Of a stretch of DNA of 64,000 bases, positions 57,254 to 64,000 are shown one piece after another. Numbering within the stretch: the first letter of the stretch is position 1; each line of letters opens with the position of its first letter. The position numbers and the translations under genes were made by a program. Origin of the DNA: an uncultured Ilumatobacter sp. Its GTDB lineage: Bacteria; Actinomycetota; Acidimicrobiia; Acidimicrobiales; Ilumatobacteraceae. The notes under the pieces were generated by a model. It was given only the letters and a program-made list of their open reading frames with translations, was not told where the DNA came from and did no database searches. The stretch covers positions 1 to 64,000 of the forward strand of contig CALFRK010000026.1 in assembly GCA_937919625.1 (NCBI GenBank), written 5' to 3'.

Positions 57254-58078
57254 ATGCTGATCGCCACCCTCCTCGCTCTCACGGCGGCCGTGCTGCATGC
57301 CGGCTGGAACTTGATCGCCAAACGGTCGATCGACCCGTTCCTCGCACTCTGGGGGCAGTTCGTCGTCGCCGGCGCGGCAAGCGCCGTCGTGCTGACGCTG
57401 ATGGGCGGACTGCCGGCGGCGGGTTGGGCCTGGGCACTCATGAGCGGACTGATCCACGTGCCCTACGTGCTCGGTCTGGCGTGGGCCTATCAGCACGGCG
57501 ACTTCTCGTTGGCGTACCCGGTCGCCCGTGGGGGCGGGGCGTTGATCGCCGCGATTGGAGGATTGGCGCTGCTCGACGACGAGTTGCACGCCCTCTCGGT
57601 CGTCGCCATCCTCGTGATCGTCGGCGGGATGGTGCTGCTCGCAGTCGGCGCGCCGGCCAGCCAGGTGCTCGTGGCGCTGCTGGTGGCAGCGGCGATCGGG
57701 TCGTACACGGTGGTCGACAGCCATGCGGCGCGGCAGTACGGCGGCATCTCGTACGTGCTCGCTGTGTTCATCATGATGGCCCTGTGTAACTCGGTGGCCG
57801 GTGTAGCCCTCGGCAGGGCAGGCGACCTGCGCAAGCTCAGCGCTGACGTGTGGCGGCGAACCGCAATGGCCGGGATTATGAGCGTCGTCACCTACGGGCT
57901 CGTACTGGTGGCCGTGCGCCGCGCCCCGGTGGGGTACGTCGCCGCTCTGCGCGAATCGAGCGTGTTGATCGCAACGGTGGTCGGGTGGCGGATGCTCGAT
58001 GAACGGCGCGGCAACGTGCGCACCGCCGCCGCCGGGATAATCGTAACCGGGCTGATATTGCTGGTGATCGCCGGCTGA
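57254..58078 (+). CDS. EamA/DMT-superfamily transporter
   Basis: A 274-residue integral membrane protein with about ten helices in two EamA repeats. The start LIATLLALTAAVLHAGWNLIAKR and FSLAYPVARGGGALIAAIGG are typical of the drug/metabolite transporter family. The second repeat begins at about residue 140 (LVALLVAAAIGSYTVVDSHA). The transported compound is unknown. It shares the base region at its stop with the next gene (TGATG). Confidence 0.9.
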   Translation: MLIATLLALTAAVLHAGWNLIAKRSIDPFLALWGQFVVAGAASAVVLTLMGGLPAAGWAWALMSGLIHVPYVLGLAWAYQHGDFSLAYPVARGGGALIAAIGGLALLDDELHALSVVAILVIVGGMVLLAVGAPASQVLVALLVAAAIGSYTVVDSHAARQYGGISYVLAVFIMMALCNSVAGVALGRAGDLRKLSADVWRRTAMAGIMSVVTYGLVLVAVRRAPVGYVAALRESSVLIATVVGWRMLDERRGNVRTAAAGIIVTGLILLVIAG

Positions 58079-58899
58079 TGTGTCGAACGACACGCCCCGA
58101 CGCCCGCAAATCGGACGCAAACGGAGCCGATACTGATCCCGTGTCCACGACGACGCGCACCCGATCACTCGCTCGCTGGCTGAGCCGGCGTGCATGGTCG
58201 CGGGCCGGCGCGATCGCCGACGTGCTCGCCGGCGGGCCGGCCCGACGCGCGCTCGCCTTCATGACACGAGTCGCGTTGTTCCTGCTCGGCACGGTGGTGA
58301 TCGCCGGATCGGTGGCAGCGATGCTGTGGAACCAGCTCGGCCCGGGCCCACTCGACGTGTTTATCGGTGCCGTTCGTACCAGAACCGGACTCCCACTGGC
58401 GCCCGCGCTCTGGCTCACGGTTGGTGCGATGATCATCGCATCATGGCTGCTTGGCCGTCGGCCGGGCGTCGGCACGCTGATCGCCCCGTTCGTGATCGGC
58501 GCCGTGATGCAAATCATGCTGACCGGTCTCGAGCGGTTCGAGATTCCCGGTTCGGTGATGCCGCGGGTCGCGGTCCAGCTCGGCGCGATCGTCGGCATTG
58601 GCCTCGGCGCAGGGGCATTGATCGTCTCGGGCCTCGGAGCTGGTACGGGCGAGCTTTTGGCGGCCGCCGCGGCCGATCGCAGCGGACACCCCGAGCCTCG
58701 TGTCCGGATGGCCTTCGAGTTCAGCTGGCTCGTGCTGGGCGCACTGTTCGGTGGTCCGATCGGGTATGGCACGGTGTTGGTCGCACTCCTCATCGGTCCA
58801 TCGGTCGCCGCCGGATATCGCTCTGTCGACACGATCGCCGGTCGCGTCAGGCGGCAGGTCACATCGACCCGCGCTGCCCTGGTCGCGATCGCTTCGTGA
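58078..58899 (+). CDS. YczE/YitT-like membrane protein
   Basis: A membrane protein of 273 residues, or 252 from the GTG at 58141 (VSTTTRTR). After a basic head it has five helices (ALFLLGTVVIAGSVAAML, LALWLTVGAMIIASWLL region, VIGAVMQIMLTG, AIVGIGLGAGALIV, LVLGALFGGPIGYGTVLVALLIG). LGPGPLDVFIGAV fits the YczE family of unknown function, near the YitT group. Coupled or close to the EamA gene. Confidence 0.75.
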   Translation: MCRTTRPDARKSDANGADTDPVSTTTRTRSLARWLSRRAWSRAGAIADVLAGGPARRALAFMTRVALFLLGTVVIAGSVAAMLWNQLGPGPLDVFIGAVRTRTGLPLAPALWLTVGAMIIASWLLGRRPGVGTLIAPFVIGAVMQIMLTGLERFEIPGSVMPRVAVQLGAIVGIGLGAGALIVSGLGAGTGELLAAAAADRSGHPEPRVRMAFEFSWLVLGALFGGPIGYGTVLVALLIGPSVAAGYRSVDTIAGRVRRQVTSTRAALVAIAS

Positions 58900-58989
58900 G
58901 CTTCGCCAGCTCGGGCCGCTGACCGGATCGTCAGCGAGGGCGGCCTGTCCGCGTGAGCGCTGCGCCGTTCGCTGCCTTACTCTGGCGCC

Positions 58990-60633
58990 ATGGTGGCACT
59001 CGCACATGAACACGGCCCGACGGACATCGAGCTGCTCGATGAGACGATTCCTGCCAACCTCCAACGCACCCTCGACGCACACGGTGGGCGCGAGGCACTG
59101 GTGTCGCGGCATCAGAACATCCGCTGGAGTTACCACGAGTTCGGGGACCGGGTTCGACGACTCGCCAAGAGCATGATCGATTCCGGACTTGAGGTTGGAG
59201 ACCGCGTCGGACTATGGGCGCCGAACTATGCCGAGTGGACGTTGGTGCAATACGCCACCGCCGAGATCGGCGTGATCCTGGTCAACATCAACCCTGCCTA
59301 TCGCACCCATGAGTTGTCGTATGCCCTCAGCCAATCAGGGTGCCGATGGGTGATCGCGGCGCCTGAGTTCAAGACGTCGAACTATGCCGACATGGTCGCC
59401 TCGATCGCCAACGAGGTGCCCTCGCTCGAACGGTCGGTGTTCTTCTGGTCCGACGACTGGAACGCGTTGGCGGCCGGCACCGATGCCATTTCCGACGCCG
59501 AGCTAATGGCACGCCGCGACTCGCTGCAACCTGACGACCCGATCAACATCCAGTACACGTCGGGTACGACTGGTTTCCCGAAGGGCGCCACGCTGACCCA
59601 CAAGAACATCCTCAACAACGGCTACTTCACGACCGAGCTGCAGGGCATCACGCACGAGGACCGAATCTGCATCCCCGTCCCCTTCTACCACTGCTTCGGC
59701 ATGGTGATGGGCAATCTCGGGTGCACGTCGCACGGGGCCACGATGGTGATCCCCAGCGATGCCTTCGATCCGACCGCAGTACTCGGGGCGGTGCAGGCCG
59801 AGCGTTGCACATCGCTGTACGGGGTGCCGACGATGTTCATTGCCGAGCTGGGCCACCCCGATTTCGACACCTACGATCTGTCCTCGTTGCGAACCGGCGT
59901 GATGGCCGGATCGCCGTGTCCTGTTGAGGTCATGAAGCAGTGCGTCGACCGCATGAATATGGTCGACGTCACGATCTGTTACGGCATGACCGAAACCTCT
60001 CCGGTATCGACTCAGACCTTGCCCGACGACTCGCTCCACCATCGCACCGCCTCGGTCGGCAAGGCCCATCCGCATGTCGAGATCAGGGTCGCCGATCCCG
60101 ACAGCGGCGCAACGGTCGAGCGTGGTGCACCCGGTGAGTTCTGCACCCGCGGCTATTCGGTGATGACTGGGTACTGGGGTGATCCAGGCAAGACCGCCGA
60201 GGCGATCGACGCCGACGGGTGGATGCACACCGGCGACCTGGCCGTGATGGCCGACGACGGCTACTGCAACATCGTCGGCCGTATCAAAGACATGGTGATC
60301 CGCGGTGGCGAGAACATATACCCGCGCGAGATAGAGGAGTTCCTCTACAGCCATCCCGACGTCGAAGATGTGCAGGTCATCGGTGTTCCCGATGTGAAGT
60401 ACGGCGAGGAGCTGATGGCGTGGGTCAAGCTCCGCCCGGGCGGAACCGCTACTTCAGACGAGTTGCGCGACTTCTGCCGCGGCAAGATCGCCCACTACAA
60501 AGTGCCGCGCTACGTCAAGCTCGTCGACGAGTTCCCGATGACCGTCACCGGCAAGGTCCGCAAGATCGAGATGCGCGAAACATCGATCGCCGAGCTCGAC
60601 CTCGCAAGCGCCGCCGACACCGAGATGGCATGA
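58990..60633 (+). CDS. acyl-CoA ligase (AMP-binding, FadD-like)
   Basis: A 547-residue adenylate-forming enzyme that activates a carboxylic acid to acyl-CoA. The core motifs are [16 protein letters not shown], the acyl pocket [51 protein letters not shown] and the C-terminal lysine in [11 protein letters not shown]. Its N-terminal part fits medium/long-chain fatty-acid ligases. It ends by ATGA overlap at the thioesterase gene. Confidence 0.92.
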   Translation: MVALAHEHGPTDIELLDETIPANLQRTLDAHGGREALVSRHQNIRWSYHEFGDRVRRLAKSMIDSGLEVGDRVGLWAPNYAEWTLVQYATAEIGVILVNINPAYRTHELSYALSQSGCRWVIAAPEFKTSNYADMVASIANEVPSLERSVFFWSDDWNALAAGTDAISDAELMARRDSLQPDDPINIQYTSGTTGFPKGATLTHKNILNNGYFTTELQGITHEDRICIPVPFYHCFGMVMGNLGCTSHGATMVIPSDAFDPTAVLGAVQAERCTSLYGVPTMFIAELGHPDFDTYDLSSLRTGVMAGSPCPVEVMKQCVDRMNMVDVTICYGMTETSPVSTQTLPDDSLHHRTASVGKAHPHVEIRVADPDSGATVERGAPGEFCTRGYSVMTGYWGDPGKTAEAIDADGWMHTGDLAVMADDGYCNIVGRIKDMVIRGGENIYPREIEEFLYSHPDVEDVQVIGVPDVKYGEELMAWVKLRPGGTATSDELRDFCRGKIAHYKVPRYVKLVDEFPMTVTGKVRKIEMRETSIAELDLASAADTEMA

Positions 60634-61049
60634 GCATCGAGCTCGCCGCCTCGATCACCCAACGCTACGCCGCTGGCGGAGCCGCGTTGATGCACGAAAT
60701 GGGGCTGACGATCATCGATGCGCAGCCTGGTCGCGTGACGTACACGCTGCCTGTCGCCCAACGGCTGACCCACGCCGGCGGGGTGCTGTGCGGACAGGCG
60801 ATCCTGGGCTGCATGGACACCGGAATGGTGTTCGTGATGATGTCGCTCAACGACGACCCTGAGGCCCGGTTCACCACGGTGCAACTCCAGACCTCGTTCA
60901 AGCGCGGCGTGCCAGCCGACGTCGGCGAGGTCACATTCGAGGCTCACGCCAGCAAGAGCGGACGAACGCTGGTGTTCGGCGAGATCGACCTGTACCTCCC
61001 CGACGGCACCCGAGCCGCCCACGCCACCACGACCTACATGTGGCTGTGA
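60630..61049 (+). CDS. PaaI-family hotdog thioesterase
   Basis: A 139-residue single-hotdog thioesterase. [21 protein letters not shown] carries the family's HGG-like active-site pattern, and the beta-sheet part follows ([18 protein letters not shown]). It hydrolyses acyl-CoA and so may act against or in balance with the preceding ligase. The start overlaps the ligase stop by ATGA. Confidence 0.9.
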   Translation: MSIELAASITQRYAAGGAALMHEMGLTIIDAQPGRVTYTLPVAQRLTHAGGVLCGQAILGCMDTGMVFVMMSLNDDPEARFTTVQLQTSFKRGVPADVGEVTFEAHASKSGRTLVFGEIDLYLPDGTRAAHATTTYMWL

Positions 61050-61071
61050 CTGAGCCGAGTACGGTGGGGTC

Positions 61072-61326
61072 GTGCAGTTCGGCTTCAATGACGTCGGCCA
61101 GGTCTTCGGGCAGTGCCGTACGAGCGATGGCCCCGAGTACTGGGACGACCTGGCGGCGCATCATCTTCAGCACCGCCGGCAGGTCCACAACCTCTCGTTC
61201 GTCGCTGCACTCGTCGTGATCGCCGGGCTCGTCGTGGATCCGACGTTCTTCGTGTTCTTGCTGCTGTTCGCGCCGTTCCTGCTGCTCGAGCTGATCATGG
61301 TCCGGCGTTCTCGACCCGGCACGTAA
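61072..61326 (+). CDS. small membrane protein
   Basis: An 84-residue protein from a GTG at 61072. A polar head (FGFNDVGQVFGQCRTSDGPEYWDDL written in parts: FGFNDVGQVFGQ and DGPEYWDDLAAHHL) is followed by two hydrophobic helices (LSFVAALVVIAGLVV and FFVFLLLFAPFLLLELI) and a basic end. No known family. It follows the thioesterase by 22 bp, so probably in the same operon. Confidence 0.6.
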   Translation: MQFGFNDVGQVFGQCRTSDGPEYWDDLAAHHLQHRRQVHNLSFVAALVVIAGLVVDPTFFVFLLLFAPFLLLELIMVRRSRPGT

Positions 61327-61445
61327 CGGATTGGTGCCTGGAGCGTGAGCCGATAGGCGAACTGCGACCAATCGTCGCCGAGAACCAGGCGGAGTCAAGA
61401 GGAGCGCAGCAACCTATCCGCTGGGTTCCCTGGCACCGTTCCGTT
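61325..61445. repeat. 121-bp imperfect palindrome between convergent genes
   Basis: The outer 17 bases AACGGATTGGTGCCTGG (61325-61341) and CCTGGCACCGTTCCGTT (61429-61445) are inverted with three mismatches. A further inner pair AGCCGATAGG/CCTATCCGCT fits with one mismatch. It fills the gap between the small membrane gene and the peptidase gene; likely a bidirectional terminator, a structured RNA or a decayed MITE. Confidence 0.6.
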
Positions 61446-61456
61446 GCTGGTGGGGG

Positions 61457-62818
61457 TCAGCCCAACAGGTCGACGATCACACGTTCCCAGAGTTCGGTGG
61501 TGAGCCGTAGCGACTCGACGTCGACACGCTCGTTGTGACCGTGAAATCGCAGACCGAACTCGCTCGGGTCGAGCGAGGGGCTGAACAGGCCGGCGCCATA
61601 GGAGACGGCACCGAGGTCGCGAAAGACGCGGGCGTCGGTGAATCCGACCGTGAACTGCGGGTTCAGGTGGGCGTCGGGGAAGGGCACGCTGATCGCCCGC
61701 TGAAGCGAGTCCCACAGCGGCGTGTCGGTACGGCTGATCGAGGCCGAGTCGTCCATCAGCACCTCGATCTCGACCCGCTCGAACAGATCGTCACCGAGTG
61801 CCGCCCGCAGATGGGCCGTGACCTCGTCGGTGTTGTCACCGGGCATCGTGCGGATGTCGATGTCAAGGTCGACGATGTCGGGGATCACGTTTGTCTTCGG
61901 CTGTCCCTTGGTGGCGACCACGTTCGGAGCGAATGTTGTGTGAGTGCAGGCGTGCAGGTGACGTTGTGCCCCTGGGTGGGGCAGGTCGGCGAGCAGATCG
62001 TCGATCGTGTTCTCGTCGAGCATCGCCGTCTTCATATCGTCGGGCAAACCGAGCGAATCGACCTGCCCTCGCCACAGTTCGTGGAACCTCGGGGTCGGCT
62101 GATAGTCGGCCAACCGCGAAACGACCTTGGCTGCCCGAATCAGCGCGTTGTCCGAACCGAACGGCATCGAGCCGTGCCCTGGGGTGCCGCGTACCCGCAA
62201 CCGCCGCCATGCAACACCCTTCTCGGCGACATTGATCCCGATGCTGTGCTGGCCCTCGGCACCACTGTGCAAGCCACCGCTCTCGGTCAGCAGGTAGGTA
62301 CACCTGATCGAGTCGGGGTACTGCTCTGCCACCCAACGCGCGCCATGGGCACTGCCGGCCTCCTCATCGGCGACGGCGAAATACAGCAGGTCGCCCTTGG
62401 GTCGGAACCTGCGCTGCACCAGCGACTTGAACACGACCGCCATCGAGGACGTGAGGTTCAACATGTCGACAGCGCCGCGCCCCCACACCTCATCGATTCC
62501 GTTTGCGTCGCGGATCAGCTCGCCACCGAACGGGTCGTTACGCCAGCCCTCGGCATTGACCGGCACGACATCGGTATGGCCCATAAGGCACAACGACGGA
62601 GCGTTCGGGTCGGTGCCCGGCAGGCGGGCCACGAACGACGCCCGATCGGGCGTGGGTTCCCAGCGCTCGATCTCGACCCCTGGGCCCTCGACATAAGTCT
62701 GCAGCACATCGGAGTTTCGTGTCTCGTGCCCGGACTCGGCAGTGCCGTCGTTGACACACTCGTTGCGAATCAGCGTCTGCAGTAGTTCGACGGTGTCACC
62801 GGTCAGATCAGTTGCCAT
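61457..62818 (-). CDS. M20-family metallopeptidase
   Basis: A 453-residue dizinc hydrolase from ATG 62818 (MATDLTGDTVELLQ). Zinc ligands are in LMGHTDVVPV, VWGRGAVDM, the catalytic ADEEAGS pair and FHGHNERVDVE near the C-terminus. The dimerisation domain lies between. M20/M25/M40 members are peptidases, aminoacylases or deacetylases; a cytoplasmic dipeptidase or acyl-amino-acid hydrolase is most likely. Divergent from the DUF3467 gene. Confidence 0.92.
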   Translation of the reverse strand: MATDLTGDTVELLQTLIRNECVNDGTAESGHETRNSDVLQTYVEGPGVEIERWEPTPDRASFVARLPGTDPNAPSLCLMGHTDVVPVNAEGWRNDPFGGELIRDANGIDEVWGRGAVDMLNLTSSMAVVFKSLVQRRFRPKGDLLYFAVADEEAGSAHGARWVAEQYPDSIRCTYLLTESGGLHSGAEGQHSIGINVAEKGVAWRRLRVRGTPGHGSMPFGSDNALIRAAKVVSRLADYQPTPRFHELWRGQVDSLGLPDDMKTAMLDENTIDDLLADLPHPGAQRHLHACTHTTFAPNVVATKGQPKTNVIPDIVDLDIDIRTMPGDNTDEVTAHLRAALGDDLFERVEIEVLMDDSASISRTDTPLWDSLQRAISVPFPDAHLNPQFTVGFTDARVFRDLGAVSYGAGLFSPSLDPSEFGLRFHGHNERVDVESLRLTTELWERVIVDLLG

Positions 62819-62937
62819 GGTCACAGTCTCGCGCCCCGACGGCGCTCTCTTCACTCTGAACGCGTGCACAGGTTGCGGCACATAGTGCACAACCTGTTCG
62901 CGCGTTGGCAGGGCCATGCGTACGGCATGCTGTCGCG

Positions 62938-63255
62938 ATGAAGATTCACACTCAACCCGACCAGCTCGGTGGTGTCTGGGCCAACGCCGCCGCAGTTCGG
63001 CACTCGCCGCACGAGTTCACGATCGACTTCCTGCGCTGCGACTTCGACGATCAGGGCATGGCCAAGGCCGGAATTCTGGTACAGCGCGTCAACGTGTCGC
63101 CCCTGTTCGTCACGCAGCTGATCACGGCACTCCAGGACAACTGGTCAAAGTACGCCGACAAGGCGATGCCAAAGGAGATCGGTGACATCTTCCTATCGCC
63201 ACCCGTGATCGGCAGCGGCGAGGACCTCGGCGATGAGTCGACGGCAAGCGACTGA
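62938..63255 (+). CDS. DUF3467 protein
   Basis: A 105-residue soluble protein starting at ATG 62938 (MKIHTQPDQLGGVWAN). WANAAAVRHSPHEFTIDFLRC and LVQRVNVSPLFVTQLITALQDNWSKY match DUF3467, a small family of unknown function found mainly in Bacteria and Archaea. The gene ends immediately before the hairpin at 63257. Confidence 0.83.
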   Translation: MKIHTQPDQLGGVWANAAAVRHSPHEFTIDFLRCDFDDQGMAKAGILVQRVNVSPLFVTQLITALQDNWSKYADKAMPKEIGDIFLSPPVIGSGEDLGDESTASD

Positions 63256-63256
63256 A

Positions 63257-63287
63257 CGTTCGGAGTAGGCCTGGCACACTCCGAACG
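63257..63287. terminator. hairpin after the DUF3467 gene
   Basis: CGTTCGGAGT (63257-63266) and ACTCCGAACG (63278-63287) form a 10-bp stem with loop AGGCCTGGCAC. It shares sequence with the hairpins at 14575 (loop) and 47991 (stem). Confidence 0.7.
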
Positions 63288-63330
63288 CGGATGACGCCTG
63301 ACCGTTGCGTGCCCCTAGCGTGATGGGGTT

Positions 63331-64000
63331 GTGCGCTACGAGACCTTGCTATTCGACCTTGATCACACCCTGCTCGACTCCGACGCGTCCGAGATCGCGG
63401 CATACGCCCACACGATGTCGATGATCGAGCTTCCCGATCCCGACGACCACTTCCAGCGCTACCTCCGAATCAATCATGCGATGTGGGCGGCCGTCGAGCG
63501 CGGCGAAATGCAGCCATCGGAGGTCCGTTTTCGACGCTTTGAGCAATTCGTCGACGAGGTTGGCATCTCTGCGGATCCGGTGGCGATGGCCGATGCATTC
63601 GTGTGGGGGCTCGGCGCCTTCGGCGAGTTGTACGACGGTGCACGCCAGGTGCTCGATCAATTCGCCGGACGGGTGCGCCTGGCGATGATCACGAATGGGC
63701 TCAGCGAGGTGCAACGGGCGCGGATCGAACGCCTCGACCTTGCCGGCTACTTCGACGCCGTGGTGATTTCGTCGGAGGTCGGCGTCACCAAGCCACGCCC
63801 GCAGATCTTCGACATCGCCTTCGAACAACTCGGTCAACCGGACAGGCAGACCTCGCTCATGATCGGCGACAGCCTGACCAGCGACATCCGCGGCGGCAGC
63901 GACTACGAAATCGCGACCTGCTGGTTCAACTGGCGAGGTGCACCGGCCGACCCTGACCTGACCATCACCCACGTGATCACTGATCTCGAGCAGTTGGTCG
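63331..64000 (+). CDS. HAD-family hydrolase, cut by the window end
   Basis: At least 223 residues from a GTG at 63331, open to the end of the window. HAD motif I is LLFDLDHTLLD (nucleophile Asp and its partner), motif II MITNGLSEVQ, motif III the Lys in GVTKPRPQIF, motif IV MIGDSLTSDIRGG. The closest pattern is YjjG/YfnB-type 5'-nucleotidases or related phosphatases. Substrate unknown. No stop codon is seen in this window. Confidence 0.88.
   Translation, partial: MRYETLLFDLDHTLLDSDASEIAAYAHTMSMIELPDPDDHFQRYLRINHAMWAAVERGEMQPSEVRFRRFEQFVDEVGISADPVAMADAFVWGLGAFGELYDGARQVLDQFAGRVRLAMITNGLSEVQRARIERLDLAGYFDAVVISSEVGVTKPRPQIFDIAFEQLGQPDRQTSLMIGDSLTSDIRGGSDYEIATCWFNWRGAPADPDLTITHVITDLEQLV

Overview
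The window is a 64 kb piece of a high-GC actinobacterial chromosome. The closest fit I can argue is an Acidimicrobiia/Ilumatobacter-like bacterium. This rests on gene content: an actinobacterial core (UPF0182, PAC2, YlbL-type PDZ/Lon protease, DUF3263, LytR_C proteins, GroEL with a His-rich tail instead of a GGM tail, non-mevalonate isoprenoid genes) and exported repeat proteins ending in VDxxGYF/Y. No species can be fixed from the sequence alone. I see no transposase, integrase, CRISPR array, rRNA or phage module, so this looks like ordinary, densely packed chromosome with several odd loci.

Layout. 1-10 kb: initiator tRNA, a membrane esterase, a cyclase coupled to a DUF4097 protein, a TauE-type exporter, a coupled pair of an HD-domain (PhnZ/MIOX-like) protein and a beta-hydroxyacid dehydrogenase, a second hydrolase, a coiled-coil protein and UPF0182. 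10.1-10.4 kb: a perfect 165-bp tandem duplication. 10.4-16.3 kb: a DivIVA-type protein with a phage MuF-like C-terminus, the YlbL protease, a small membrane protein coupled to a HEAT-repeat protein, GNAT, and PAC2. 16.3-23.3 kb: NUDIX, GlnD, a lipoprotein binding protein, HemQ and FdhD, then a 530-bp decayed stretch. 23.3-29.2 kb: groEL with a perfect CIRCE operator facing a membrane PAAR-domain protein that is coupled to a cut-down B12-binding/radical-SAM-like protein, a convergent methyltransferase, and a MoaD-like protein.

29-44 kb: PLP enzyme and glycerate kinase; two LytR_C proteins around uridine kinase; an HD-GYP membrane protein; a large TM0106-type RecB-like nuclease/helicase; an ECF sigma factor coupled to a membrane partner; and kbl-tdh for threonine catabolism. 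44-48 kb: an operon of SDR, FGGY kinase and FAD-linked oxidase that matches the trio YgcW-YgcE-YgcU of E. coli. 48-52.7 kb: tRNA-Thr, a Tat-exported repeat protein ending in a sortase, rlmB-ispF, ispD and a CRP/FNR regulator. 52.8-64 kb: a three-gene MacB/DevBCA-like ABC exporter, a sulfatase, two membrane proteins, an acyl-CoA ligase coupled to a thioesterase, an M20 peptidase, a DUF3467 protein and a HAD hydrolase cut by the window end.

Many genes overlap by ATGA/GTGA/TTGA, so translational coupling is common. Gene ends often carry G/C-rich hairpins without a U tract, and three of them share stem or loop sequence.
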